Assembly: GCA_034717215.1 (NCBI GenBank)
Contig: JAYELD010000084.1
Location: 1-36,597, forward strand
Length of the DNA stretch: 36,597 bases
Direction: 5' to 3'
Source: Caldisericota bacterium
Lineage (GTDB): Bacteria > Caldisericota > Caldisericia > Caldisericales > Caldisericaceae
Shown here: piece after piece, positions 1-8,594 of the stretch
Numbering within the stretch: position 1 is the stretch's first letter
Layout: each line of letters begins with the position of its first letter
The notes under the pieces: model-generated
Databases searched by the model: none
Told to the model about the DNA's origin: nothing
What the model saw: only the letters and a program-made list of their open reading frames with translations
Position numbers and translations under genes: made by a program

Positions 1-364
1 TTTTGTATTCCTCCATTCCTTTATCTGTCAAATGATAAATATATTTGGGATGCTTTCCTTTTGTGTTCCATTTACCAATTATAAACCCCTCTTTCTTAAA
101 ATTGCTCAACAGCGGATAAATAATTCCGGGGTTAGGAACCCAGGTATTATTTACTGCATCGGCTAATGCTTTTATAATTTCTTGACCGTAACGATCTTTC
201 TTGCTTAAAAGGTACAACACGTAAAATGGGAGAAATCCAGTCACAGTAAAAAATGAAACGACAAACATGTTAAAATCAGGATTCTTCATCAATCTTTTTA
301 TGCGAAAATATTTACAATGCTCCATTTTAATCTCTTTCATTAATTTAATTATTTTTTTCTCCAC
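1..364 (-). CDS. PadR-family transcriptional regulator, 5' part only
   Basis: The gene is read on the minus strand and cut by the left edge, so only about 120 N-terminal residues are visible. After a lysine-rich leader, the stretch LPFYVLYLLSKKDRYGQEI is followed by VPNPGIIYPLLSNFKKEGFI, then a wing with KGKHPKYIYHLTDKG. This is the PadR winged-helix pattern, with its characteristic 'G.IYP.L..L...G' helix and 'Y.LT..G' wing. Start choice: GTG at 364 has an AAAGGGG ribosome binding site about 11 nt upstream; ATG at 340 is an alternative with weaker support. PadR proteins are usually repressors that bind inverted repeats near their own and divergent promoters. The divergent neighbour is a multi-pass membrane protein, a common kind of PadR target. 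The effector-binding C-terminal helix lies outside the window, so the inducer cannot be guessed. Confidence 0.8.
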   Translation of the reverse strand, partial: MEKKIIKLMKEIKMEHCKYFRIKRLMKNPDFNMFVVSFFTVTGFLPFYVLYLLSKKDRYGQEIIKALADAVNNTWVPNPGIIYPLLSNFKKEGFIIGKWNTKGKHPKYIYHLTDKGMEEYK

Positions 365-387
365 TTCTTTCTTCACCCCTTTCAAGA

Positions 388-418
388 TATATAATTATAT
401 ATTATATGAAATTATATA
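388..418. promoter_or_regulatory. Inverted repeat between padR-like gene and membrane-protein gene
   Basis: TATATAATT (388-396) and AATTATATA (410-418) are exact 9-base inverted arms separated by 13 bases. They lie in the roughly 130-bp divergent intergenic region, where PadR-type repressors normally have their operator. The region is extremely AT-rich, so chance palindromes are likely. Binding is inference. Confidence 0.35.
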
Positions 419-431
419 CAAACTCAAGCGT

Positions 432-458
432 TTGAAAAAAACTTTATTCAGATATAAT
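432..458 (+). promoter_or_regulatory. Candidate promoter for the membrane-protein/uvrA unit
   Basis: TTGAAA (432-437) and a perfect TATAAT (453-458) are separated by 15 bases, somewhat shorter than the 17-base optimum. The site lies about 40 bp before the membrane-protein start and next to the inverted repeat at 388-418, so a bound repressor could interfere with it. Confidence 0.45.
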
Positions 459-496
459 TTACTTGCGTTAAATAAATAATGAAAGGGAATTTTATA

Positions 497-853
497 ATGG
501 AAGAAATGGAGAAGATTTTGCCACAAAAAAGTAAGACACTTGCAAGACACATTTTTGATTGGCGCTTTATACTGGAAGTTGTAGTTGCTGTTGTGTTTCG
601 TGTTCTATACAGTTCATTTTTAAGCAGCCTGTGGAGCATTCTTTATGCTAAAATGCCTTCCAGCAGCACAGCTGATGTTTTGATGATGTTTTTTGATTTT
701 CTTTTTATTGCCTTAACTCTTACGGTATTGTTTTTTTATCGAAAAAAAGGAAACAAGGAGGAATCTTTATTTAACATTATTCATCCTTGTTTTATTTGCT
801 GCACTCAATGGAGCATCAAACTGGCTTACTATTGGGGCAGCTCAGACTTTTAA
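497..853 (+). CDS. Multi-pass membrane protein, N-terminal part (frameshifted gene)
   Basis: The start is ATG 497, with GAAAGGGA eight bases upstream; ATG 479 in the same frame has no such site. The product begins with a short polar N-terminus, then hydrophobic segments around residues 24-45 and 60-83, ending in a basic YRKKG loop. After about residue 88 this frame loses membrane character and terminates at 853. The frame that starts near 759 instead continues with membrane segments without a break, so both pieces almost certainly belong to one protein of about 311 residues. The switch needs one base fewer; the obvious places are T7 (731-737) and A7 (742-748). With A6 the junction reads [15 protein letters not shown], a plausible basic cytoplasmic loop between helices. 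I do not recognise the family. Confidence 0.6.
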   Translation: MEEMEKILPQKSKTLARHIFDWRFILEVVVAVVFRVLYSSFLSSLWSILYAKMPSSSTADVLMMFFDFLFIALTLTVLFFYRKKGNKEESLFNIIHPCFICCTQWSIKLAYYWGSSDF

Positions 854-1433
854 GAATTTTCTTGGTTATGTAAGGGTTTTTACAAATCTTTCATTTGTAG
901 GTCTTTTTATAGCAACTGCGCAGGTTGTAAAGATTTCGGAAAACGAAAAATCTTTTTATGGATTGATACTTATGAACTATGCGCTTATCATTTTAGGTTT
1001 ATTTATAGCAAATCCTATCATTATTCGCTTATCACAAAATGCTAATGGGCAATATTTGGCATATTTTGTCTATTTTCTTGAGGCAGTTGTGGTGTATTTT
1101 TTCTTTGCGTACGTTCCGTATTTTTTATCTGTAGATGATTCTTGGAAAGGTGTCTACCACGGTTTTATTTATTCATTTAAGAAATTTTTCACCACTTTAG
1201 TTTTTTCTGTTTCTGCTGCATTTATTATCTATTTTTTAGTCGGGAAATTGATGACAGTAGGTGGCAATGTGGCTCAGGGGTATTGGTATCCTGTAATTTT
1301 CTCTGCACTTTATTTTCTTAATCTATTTACCCTTGCTGCATTTTTTGTTATTATAACTTATATTGCAAAAGAAGAATCCGGCAAAGCTATACGTGAAGAA
1401 GTAGAAATTAATAAAATTGAAGAGGATGGATGA
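759..1433 (+). CDS. Multi-pass membrane protein, C-terminal part (frameshifted gene)
   Basis: This frame is open from before 759 to TGA 1431-1433 and encodes about five or six hydrophobic segments ([98 protein letters not shown]). It ends in an acidic cytoplasmic tail. It continues the gene that starts at 497 after a one-base shift. An independent start could only be TTG 963 or ATG 972, which would cut into a helix-rich region and have no good ribosome binding site. The stop overlaps the uvrA start (ATGA, 1430-1433), so it is likely cotranscribed and translationally coupled with uvrA. Function is unknown. The gene may be a pseudogene, a phase-variable gene, or affected by a sequencing error. 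Confidence 0.6.
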   Translation, partial: RNLYLTLFILVLFAALNGASNWLTIGAAQTFKNFLGYVRVFTNLSFVGLFIATAQVVKISENEKSFYGLILMNYALIILGLFIANPIIIRLSQNANGQYLAYFVYFLEAVVVYFFFAYVPYFLSVDDSWKGVYHGFIYSFKKFFTTLVFSVSAAFIIYFLVGKLMTVGGNVAQGYWYPVIFSALYFLNLFTLAAFFVIITYIAKEESGKAIREEVEINKIEEDG

Positions 1434-4252
1434 GCGACGAAATATACATAAAAGGGGCATGTACACATAACCTGAAAAATATATCATTACATATACCACG
1501 AAATAAATTGGTGGTTATTACGGGGGTGTCGGGCTCTGGAAAGTCGTCCCTTGCATTTGATACGCTTTACGCTGAAGGACAGAGACGGTATGTCGAATCA
1601 CTTTCTGCTTATGCGCGGCAGTTCATCGGCGTAATGCAAAAACCTGATGTAGATTATATTAAGGGACTTTCGCCCGCTATCGCTATTGACCAGAAGAGTG
1701 GGAGCAAAAATCCACGCTCAACAGTGGGAACGATGACAGAGATATATGATTATCTAAGGCTTCTTTTTGCAAGGATTGGCATTCCGCATTGCCCTAATGA
1801 CGGTACGCCTATAAAAAAGCAGAGTAGCGATGAAATTGTAGAGCAGATTTTTGGGAAAGCGGAAGGCGAAAGAGTAGAGATCCTTGCACCTGTTGTGAGG
1901 GGGAGAAAAGGAGAACACAAAGCCCTTTTTGAAAAGCTTCTCAGAAAGGGATTTGCAAGGGTAATGGTGGACAATATTACCTACTCATTGGATGAAAATA
2001 TTTTAATGGATAAGAACAAAAAACATAGCATAGACATTGTGGTGGACAGGGTAAAAGTTACAAATGAGGAGCAATCAAGAATTGCTGATTCGGTAGAGCT
2101 TGCACTTTTAGAGGGGGATGGAATTGTAAAAATTGTTCCGCATGAGGGAGAAGAATATCTTTTTTCAGAAAAACTTGCTTGTCCTAAATGTGATTTTAGC
2201 ATGGAAGCGATTGAGCCACGGTTTTTTTCTTTTAATAGTCCATACGGTGCTTGTCCTGAATGTGGGGGATTAGGTTTTAAGATTGAACCTGATCCAGGGC
2301 TTATTATAAAAGACTGGAATAAATCCCTTGCAGAGAGGGTAATATTAATACCCGGTTTTAGGGGGATGGATACATTTTCGTATCAGGTTATTTTGGATAC
2401 TGCACGAGCAAATGACATTGATATTTTTAAACCCCTCAAGGAATTTAAGGAAGAGGAACTTAATATAATTCTGTACGGCCCGGATCGCAAGGTACCGGTA
2501 CATTTTGTAAATAAAGAAGGAAGAAGTTATGAGTTTAATGTAAAATTTGAAGGTGTTATTCCGTTGCTTATAAGAAGATACAATGAAACTTCATCGGAGG
2601 GGATGCGTGCGGAGTATGCAAAATTTATGCAAAGAATTGAATGTCCGGTATGCAATGGAAAGAGGTTAAAAAAAGAAGTACTTGCCGTTACCATACAGGA
2701 AATGAATATTGCGGACATTACGTCTCTTCCTATCGAAAAATCGTATCGGTTTTTTAGAGAAATGGCAAATAAGTTAACAAAACAGGAGAAAATAATATCG
2801 CATCAAATATTAAAAGAAATAAAAGACCGGTCAAAGTTTTTATTGGATGTAGGTCTTGGCTATCTCACATTGGACAGGGCTTCAGCTACTCTTGCCGGTG
2901 GCGAAGCACAGAGAATACGCCTTGCAACACAGGTAGGGTCTAAACTTGTTGGCGTGCTGTATGTTTTAGACGAACCCTCCATTGGCCTTCATTCCAAAGA
3001 TAATGAGAAACTGCTTAATACCCTGAAAGAGCTGCGTGACCTTGGCAATAGTGTGCTTGTTGTCGAGCATGACGAAAAGACAATTCGTGCTGCTGACTAC
3101 GTCATAGATATGGGACCGGGAGCCGGGGAAAAGGGTGGATATATTGTTGCAACAGGGCCTTTAACAAATATATTAAATGAGAAGAGGTCCCTTACAGGTA
3201 AATATTTAAGGGGAGAATTAAAGATACCTGTTCCAAAAAAGAGAAGAAAAGGCAATGGCCAATACCTTACACTTGTTGGAGCAAGTGAACATAATTTAAA
3301 AGATATTACAGTGCGTTTTCCACTCCATACATTTACTTGCATTACTGGCGTGTCTGGTTCTGGAAAAAGCACTCTGATACAGGATGTATTGTGGAGGGCA
3401 TTAAGGAAAAATTTGTATCGTTCTCACGAGCAACCCGGTAAATATAAGGAACTAAAAGGTGCAGAGTTTGTGGATAAGGTGGTTATCGTAGACCAGTCGC
3501 CTATTGGACGTACGCCTCGTTCTAATCCTGCTACATATACAGGTGTTTTTACGCCAGTAAGAATGCTTTTTTCGTCACTTCCGGAATCAAGAGCAAGGGG
3601 GTATAAGCCCGGGAGGTTCAGCTTTAATGTGAAAGGTGGGCGGTGCGAAGCGTGTCGAGGGAATGGATATATAAAAGTTGAAATGCAGTTTTTACCTGAT
3701 GTATATGTGCCTTGCGAGGTATGCAAAGGTAAGAGGTATAATAAAGAAACACTTGAAATTCATTATAAGGGAAAATCTATTGCAGATGTTCTGGATATGA
3801 CTGTAAGAACGGCATTGGAATTTTTTGAAAATATTCCTCAAATAAAGCGCAAATTAGCATTTCTCGATGATGTAGGCCTTGGTTATATAAAATTGGGGCA
3901 ATCTGCACTGACGCTTTCTGGTGGAGAGGCTCAGAGAGTGAAGCTTGCTTCGGAACTTCAGAAGAAGGGCACCGGCAAAACAATTTATTTTCTTGACGAG
4001 CCCACTACTGGTTTGCATTTTGCCGATATCCATAAACTTATTGATGTACTGAACCGGCTTGTTGATAAAGGTGACACGGTTATTATTATTGAACATAATT
4101 TAGATATAGTGAAATCAGCTGATTATATTATTGATTTGGGTCCGGAAGGTGGGGAAAAAGGCGGGTATGTTGTTGCAGAGGGTACACCGGAAGAGATAGC
4201 AAATAACTCTAAATCTTATACAGGAATGTACTTGAAAAATATTCTTGGATAG
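1430..4252 (+). CDS. uvrA: Excinuclease ABC subunit A (UvrA)
   Basis: UvrA is the damage-recognition ATPase of bacterial nucleotide excision repair; it dimerises and loads UvrB. The 940-residue length is normal. Walker A GVSGSGKS is at 32-39 and a second GVSGSGKS at about 640. ABC signatures are LAGGEAQR (about 487) and LSGGEAQR (about 828), and the Walker B motifs are [10 protein letters not shown] and [10 protein letters not shown]. Two CxxC...CxxC zinc modules are present (from Cys251, and from about residue 739: CEAC...CEVC). ATG 1430 overlaps the upstream stop and has AGAGGA six bases before it. The gene ends only two bases before the stop of a convergent gene, so its transcript probably runs to the terminator at 4651-4681. 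All catalytic motifs look intact. Confidence 0.98.
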   Translation: MSDEIYIKGACTHNLKNISLHIPRNKLVVITGVSGSGKSSLAFDTLYAEGQRRYVESLSAYARQFIGVMQKPDVDYIKGLSPAIAIDQKSGSKNPRSTVGTMTEIYDYLRLLFARIGIPHCPNDGTPIKKQSSDEIVEQIFGKAEGERVEILAPVVRGRKGEHKALFEKLLRKGFARVMVDNITYSLDENILMDKNKKHSIDIVVDRVKVTNEEQSRIADSVELALLEGDGIVKIVPHEGEEYLFSEKLACPKCDFSMEAIEPRFFSFNSPYGACPECGGLGFKIEPDPGLIIKDWNKSLAERVILIPGFRGMDTFSYQVILDTARANDIDIFKPLKEFKEEELNIILYGPDRKVPVHFVNKEGRSYEFNVKFEGVIPLLIRRYNETSSEGMRAEYAKFMQRIECPVCNGKRLKKEVLAVTIQEMNIADITSLPIEKSYRFFREMANKLTKQEKIISHQILKEIKDRSKFLLDVGLGYLTLDRASATLAGGEAQRIRLATQVGSKLVGVLYVLDEPSIGLHSKDNEKLLNTLKELRDLGNSVLVVEHDEKTIRAADYVIDMGPGAGEKGGYIVATGPLTNILNEKRSLTGKYLRGELKIPVPKKRRKGNGQYLTLVGASEHNLKDITVRFPLHTFTCITGVSGSGKSTLIQDVLWRALRKNLYRSHEQPGKYKELKGAEFVDKVVIVDQSPIGRTPRSNPATYTGVFTPVRMLFSSLPESRARGYKPGRFSFNVKGGRCEACRGNGYIKVEMQFLPDVYVPCEVCKGKRYNKETLEIHYKGKSIADVLDMTVRTALEFFENIPQIKRKLAFLDDVGLGYIKLGQSALTLSGGEAQRVKLASELQKKGTGKTIYFLDEPTTGLHFADIHKLIDVLNRLVDKGDTVIIIEHNLDIVKSADYIIDLGPEGGEKGGYVVAEGTPEEIANNSKSYTGMYLKNILG

Positions 4253-4254
4253 AT

Positions 4255-5427
4255 TTATCTAATTATATTAAAAAGTAACAGTGTTCTATTTAGTAAGTAC
4301 AAAAACAGCACGATAAACACGATACCCGTCCAGAGTTTTATCGTTGCAATGCGATTTGTGAACCACTCGGTTATTTTTTCTGATGTTGTTCCTCTGTACA
4401 CTATATACACGATGACGACAAGAGGAAGAATAAACATAATATTGTACAGGATGAGGTAAAGGGTTGCTTTTACTTTAAATGCGGGGATGCTGTATATGTA
4501 AACAATAGTTGGCAAGTATGTCTGGCCTGTGCAGGAAAACGATACAATTGAAACAGGAAAAGCAACAAGAAATGAAAAGATAGCAATACCTTGTACTTTA
4601 GGGTTACGCAAAAGGGAATGAATTGTCTTTTTTTCCGTGTGAGAAAGTTGAAGGGCCATATTTTTTAAATGGCCCTTTTTTGCTTTTATGTAGTCTCCGA
4701 TGGTAATAGTTGCAAGAATAAGTGTTATTATGGCTGTCACAAGGTATACCCATTTTGCAATTTCATTAAAGTATTGCCACTCTGATATGATTTTGAAAAG
4801 CCCTATGCCAAGCAAGAAGTATGAGAGGCCAAACCCAAGTATAAAAGATAGCCCAACGGATAGAATATTTTTTTTTGTTTTGCTTCTGAGAAGGAGAAAA
4901 GAGATAAAAAAGACAAGCACGGAAAAAGCACAGGGATTATATCCATCGATAAAACCTGCTCCCAATATGGCAAACACACCAAATTTTTGAAAGAGTTCTA
5001 TGAGGTAATTGTTGCCTCCGCTATTTGTCTGAAGGACATTTTCAATAAATTCAGTTTCTTCTATGTTGTAGCTTTTGATTATTCCTTCTAATTTTTTTGT
5101 GATTTCTTCCCTGGTGAGAAATGTTTCTCCGACAAAAACGGAAGGGGCAATATTTCTCTTATTTTCAGGGACTTTGTACTCTTTATTAAAGTGGGCGAGC
5201 AGTTCCTTGTTTTTATCGTCAGATAAAGAAAATTCTTTAACTTCTATTTCGGGGTAGATCTCTTTTAACGCTTCAAGGTAATGCCGTGTAATTTCGCACT
5301 CCTCGCATCCCGGGGCGGAAAAATATATAATGGGAATCCCCTTTTTTCCGTTTGCTACAAGTGGAAAAGAGAGGAGCAAGATGAATACTAAAACAAGTAC
5401 AAAAGCAAAATGTTTTCTATATGTCAC
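4255..5427 (-). CDS. Thioredoxin-fold/CcdA (DsbD-type) fusion membrane protein
   Basis: A signal peptide or first helix (1-27) precedes an extracytoplasmic thioredoxin/glutaredoxin-like domain with CEEC at 41-44 and VPENKRNIAPSVFVG as the cis-Pro region. A DsbD/CcdA transmembrane domain (about 145-390, six or so helices) follows. Its two expected transmembrane cysteines are visible: NPC at 164-166 and SCTG with Cys299. CcdA/DsbD proteins pass electrons from cytoplasmic thioredoxin across the membrane; here the acceptor thioredoxin fold is N-terminal rather than C-terminal as in DsbD. The start is GTG 5427, overlapping the upstream stop (GTGA), with only a weak ribosome binding site, so translational coupling is likely. 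It is the last gene of the operon 8535 to 4255. The probable job is to reduce the partner proteins encoded upstream. Confidence 0.85.
   Translation of the reverse strand: MTYRKHFAFVLVLVFILLLSFPLVANGKKGIPIIYFSAPGCEECEITRHYLEALKEIYPEIEVKEFSLSDDKNKELLAHFNKEYKVPENKRNIAPSVFVGETFLTREEITKKLEGIIKSYNIEETEFIENVLQTNSGGNNYLIELFQKFGVFAILGAGFIDGYNPCAFSVLVFFISFLLLRSKTKKNILSVGLSFILGFGLSYFLLGIGLFKIISEWQYFNEIAKWVYLVTAIITLILATITIGDYIKAKKGHLKNMALQLSHTEKKTIHSLLRNPKVQGIAIFSFLVAFPVSIVSFSCTGQTYLPTIVYIYSIPAFKVKATLYLILYNIMFILPLVVIVYIVYRGTTSEKITEWFTNRIATIKLWTGIVFIVLFLYLLNRTLLLFNIIR
4651..4681 (+). terminator. Intrinsic terminator for uvrA, inside the convergent CcdA-fusion gene
   Basis: AAGGGCCAT (4651-4659) pairs with ATGGCCCTT (4669-4677) across a 9-base AT-rich loop and is followed by a T-run to 4681. 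The orientation fits transcripts leaving uvrA, which has no terminator of its own before the opposite gene begins. On the minus strand the hairpin is not followed by T residues, so it should not stop the CcdA-fusion transcript. Confidence 0.7.
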
Positions 5428-7451
5428 GGAGTATTGATCTTAATAGATCTTGTGTTTGAGTCCCAATTTACAGTAAAACCAAATGTTTCTGCGACGAAGC
5501 GCAGCGGCACAAATGTCCTGCTTTCTTTAATAATGGCAGGTTGATCAAGCTCAACGGGTGTACCGTCTATATAAGTTGTACTGTTTCCTATCTGCAACTT
5601 GATCTCTTTACCGCTTATCTGTATTGTTACTTCCCTTTTTTCTCCATCCCAGCTTACTTTCCCTCCTAAGAATTCAGTGACAAACCTGACAGGTATAAGG
5701 GTTCTATTTGAATTTTTGTCAATAAATGGAGCAACGTCCATTTTCTTTTGCTCATTGTTTACAAGTGCTGTATAGCTGTCTACTGTAAAAACAACCTCAA
5801 AAAGAACAGGGTCATAAATCACAGTTATTGTTTTTTCTGCGCTCTTTTTTGATAAAGGATAGATGGCTTTTACTTTTATGGGTATGAGGCTGCCTTTGAT
5901 TTCTGGTACAAAAGAGTAGGTAAATTCGCCATTATTTGATACGTTTACTTTTTTATTGTTGATGTAGACATCGGTATTGTATGGTGAAACGTTGCCAATG
6001 ACAGTGATTTCTTTTGTTTTAATTGTGTTCCATTCACCTGGCGATGTGACGCTTAACATTGGCACTGTTGTATCAAGAATTATTGTAATTGTTTGGTATG
6101 TTTTATTCCCCGCAATATCAGTTGCAGAAATGTTGATTTTATTTTCTCCAAGAGCTAACATAACCTCTTTTGCAAATGTCAAATCATCCTTTACATTTAC
6201 AAATCCTTGCATTATAGAGAGTTGTGCAGCTTCGCTTAATGTTCCGTAGATGAGTATTGATTCATCTCCAGTGTAATAGGGGTCATCTCCGGGGAATTCT
6301 ATATTAATTATAGGAATTGTTGTATCTACCTTAAATTCTTCAGATTTTTCTTCCTCGATATAGGTATTTGTTTTACTGTAATAATATAGCGTATGGATGC
6401 CCTCTGGAATTTGGAATGGATCTGCATATTCGGAATAAGTTCCTTCGTCCAATTTATAGAATGTTGTAATTGTTTCTGAAGTGTTTGTTTCCCCGGTGAG
6501 TGTTATTTCAGGTTTTGTTTTGTAATAATTATTGTACCCATCTGGCGAGAGAGGATTTGTTGTAATCTGGGTAAAAACAATATACTGCGACTTTATTTCA
6601 AATTCTGTTTCCACAGGTTCCGGTTCGCTGTCTGTCCATACATTTAATGTGTAGATGCCTTTTTCCGGCGGATTTTTTAAGCCAAAACCTCCATCTATCT
6701 TAATAGTGGTATCTCTGTTTTTATTGATAGAGTATGCAAGAGTGATAGTCATTATGTTCTCCTGGATGGATACATCTCTAATCTCTTGCCCGTTTACCGC
6801 GATGTTATTTTTATGAGGAACGCTTGGAAAAGCAGTTCCCGAGGGAAACTGAATGTATATATTCTGGCCATTATATAAATTTCCTTTTTCTCCTGTGGTG
6901 AAAGTGATGTTGTATGCTCCAATGAGGCTGCTTGCGCTCGGTGTTGCTGCGACTTCAAGATTTTGTATTTGTGTTGATGTGATTTCGTATTCATTTGATT
7001 GCATTTTACCCTGTTTTGTTGTCCAGAGGGTTAAACTATACAATCCCGGTGTTTTAGGGTTCCATATGTTTGCCTGACTCTTTATCTCGACATTTACTGT
7101 TTCCCCTGCTTTAATTGTTATTCCGCCGGGGATTTCAAGATACATTGTATAGGGAATATCACTCATTTTTCCTACACGAGCTGGTTTATAGTTGTTTATA
7201 AGGAAATATTCAAGGTGCCAGTTGTGGGGGCAACTGCAGGGAAGTGTTGTTCCTTCCGGAAATTTAATAAAAATGTCATCTTTTCCGCCTATAAGGTCTG
7301 TGGTTGTGACGAAACTTATGCTATACGCTGCAATGGAATCTCTGAGTGAGGGGTTTACCGTTACGGTAACCAAAGAATCGGCGCGGGCATTCATTGTGAA
7401 GATGGGCATTAAAAAAAGTACACTTATTAAAACTATAATAATTTTTTTCAT
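5424..7451 (-). CDS. Secreted multidomain protein with copper-amine-oxidase-N-like C-terminus
   Basis: A clear signal peptide (1-25, ending NARADS) is followed by two related beta-rich repeats (about 26-165 and 166-290) that share 'P....SLI.AY.I.F.T...L..G..I.I.FP.GT'. Next come an OmpL47-like region (TTFYKLDEGTYSEYADPF, about 325-375) and two Ig-like modules with DTTIPII/DTTVPML linkers. The C-terminal 120 residues match the copper amine oxidase N-terminal-like domain, seen as LIPVRFVTEFLGGKVSWD and FVPLRFVAETFGFTVNWD repeats. That domain in Firmicutes-like bacteria is usually a non-catalytic cell-surface module. The first repeat carries CSCPHNWH (Cys72, Cys74, His76, His79), absent from the second repeat. 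The gene starts one base after the stop of the CGGC protein, whose last codons supply the GGAGGA ribosome binding site. It overlaps the CcdA fusion downstream. A role as redox client or scaffold of its neighbours is inference. Confidence 0.8.
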   Translation of the reverse strand: MKKIIIVLISVLFLMPIFTMNARADSLVTVTVNPSLRDSIAAYSISFVTTTDLIGGKDDIFIKFPEGTTLPCSCPHNWHLEYFLINNYKPARVGKMSDIPYTMYLEIPGGITIKAGETVNVEIKSQANIWNPKTPGLYSLTLWTTKQGKMQSNEYEITSTQIQNLEVAATPSASSLIGAYNITFTTGEKGNLYNGQNIYIQFPSGTAFPSVPHKNNIAVNGQEIRDVSIQENIMTITLAYSINKNRDTTIKIDGGFGLKNPPEKGIYTLNVWTDSEPEPVETEFEIKSQYIVFTQITTNPLSPDGYNNYYKTKPEITLTGETNTSETITTFYKLDEGTYSEYADPFQIPEGIHTLYYYSKTNTYIEEEKSEEFKVDTTIPIINIEFPGDDPYYTGDESILIYGTLSEAAQLSIMQGFVNVKDDLTFAKEVMLALGENKINISATDIAGNKTYQTITIILDTTVPMLSVTSPGEWNTIKTKEITVIGNVSPYNTDVYINNKKVNVSNNGEFTYSFVPEIKGSLIPIKVKAIYPLSKKSAEKTITVIYDPVLFEVVFTVDSYTALVNNEQKKMDVAPFIDKNSNRTLIPVRFVTEFLGGKVSWDGEKREVTIQISGKEIKLQIGNSTTYIDGTPVELDQPAIIKESRTFVPLRFVAETFGFTVNWDSNTRSIKINTP

Positions 7452-7452
7452 T

Positions 7453-8535
7453 CTATTCTCCTCCTAAAAATTCTTTTATATTTGATAATGTTTCTCTTGT
7501 TGGTTCGCACGGTCCCCTGTAAAAAAGGGTAAGATCTTTATCAACAAGGGCAATGTAAGGGGAAGCATCTATTTTTAGTTGTTTTGCAAGAGCTCTATCA
7601 GTGTCTTGTATTATGATAGTCCCTTCAGGGAGCTGGTCTCCTATTTTGTGCGCATCCTCGAGGGTATCGCTAAACGAGAATACAAGAAATTTTGTATTCG
7701 AAGTGTCATATTTTTCAATTTCATTTGCAATTCTTTTAACAGAAGTAACACATCCTCCGCAATGCGGGTTACCGCCTATAAGGATAAGCTTGTAATCTTT
7801 TAGCTGGCTCAGGTCAACAGTTTCTCCGTTAATATCGTCTGTTTCTATTGACTCAATCTTTATACCTTTTTCTGCAAATGTGAATTCATCTTTTGAAATT
7901 TTATCATACTCAGTTACTCCATATTTTTCTATATAAAAAAGGCTCATCGCCTCTTTTACTTTATTTTTTATGAGCAGTGCCGTGTTGCTGTCATTTGTAT
8001 AAACACCATCGACTTTAAGAATGAATTGATTAGCACTTTTTCCCTCAAATGCATCAAAAAATTTATCAAAATCTATACCTAACGTGAAATATGTTGGCTT
8101 GAACGGTTTTAACCCAAGCACATTAAGCTCATCGTCTATAATGAGCAGCATATATGCTTTTTGTGAAATTTTTGAAGATTTTTCGCTGTCAGGATTATCA
8201 ATGACTATAATGGCCTCTTTTGCTACTATTTCTCCGTCTTTTTCTAGGTCTTCTACCGCGAAGCTGTCTGCGATGCGGAGCGCATTTGAAAGCGCACGCG
8301 GATTGGATACACCCGGGATATACCCGAATATTTCTTCTCGCGCTTCATCTTTTGAAATAGTCTTTGTGTATTGCGAAAAACTATTTGTTTTTAGAATCAA
8401 AACTGTAATAATTATTGCTGCCACAATTATTGCGGAAACAATAATAATGGGGCGAATATTACTTTTATTTAAAGTTTTTTTGCTAACCTTTGTCTTTTTT
8501 CTCTCTTTTTTTCTTCCATCTCTTGCTTTACTCAT
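7453..8535 (-). CDS. Membrane-anchored TlpA-like thioredoxin-fold protein with RnfG/FMN_bind-like middle domain
   Basis: A very basic cytoplasmic N-terminus (1-28) and one transmembrane helix (about 27-48) anchor an extracytoplasmic region. The C-terminal domain (about 230-360) has NPHCGGC with Cys259/Cys262, a DASPYI cis-Pro at 326 and the alternating strands of TlpA/AhpC-type thioredoxin folds. The middle (about 60-205), including FDAFEGKSAN and KVDGVYTNDSNTALLI, has the layout of FMN_bind domains of RnfG/NosR-type proteins. It lacks the canonical SGAT flavinylation motif, so this part is tentative. AGAGGTGATAG precedes ATG 8535. It is the first gene of a coupled three-gene set with the secreted CSCPH protein and the CcdA fusion, which implies transmembrane thiol transfer. 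It may share the promoter of the kinase gene upstream, 59 bp away. Confidence 0.75.
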   Translation of the reverse strand: MSKARDGRKKERKKTKVSKKTLNKSNIRPIIIVSAIIVAAIIITVLILKTNSFSQYTKTISKDEAREEIFGYIPGVSNPRALSNALRIADSFAVEDLEKDGEIVAKEAIIVIDNPDSEKSSKISQKAYMLLIIDDELNVLGLKPFKPTYFTLGIDFDKFFDAFEGKSANQFILKVDGVYTNDSNTALLIKNKVKEAMSLFYIEKYGVTEYDKISKDEFTFAEKGIKIESIETDDINGETVDLSQLKDYKLILIGGNPHCGGCVTSVKRIANEIEKYDTSNTKFLVFSFSDTLEDAHKIGDQLPEGTIIIQDTDRALAKQLKIDASPYIALVDKDLTLFYRGPCEPTRETLSNIKEFLGGE

Positions 8536-8594
8536 CTATCACCTCTAATAAATTGGTTTAAAAAATAGTTTGAATTTAAATTAATACTCAATTT

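Noticed and set aside
448-639. Minus-strand open frame overlapping the promoter and start of the membrane protein
   Set aside because: It covers the plus-strand promoter and coding region, has no ribosome binding site, and its serine/threonine-rich translation looks like a shadow.
5424-7451. Active copper amine oxidase
   Set aside because: Only the N-terminal-like repeat module is present; the catalytic beta-sandwich and topaquinone tyrosine motif are absent.
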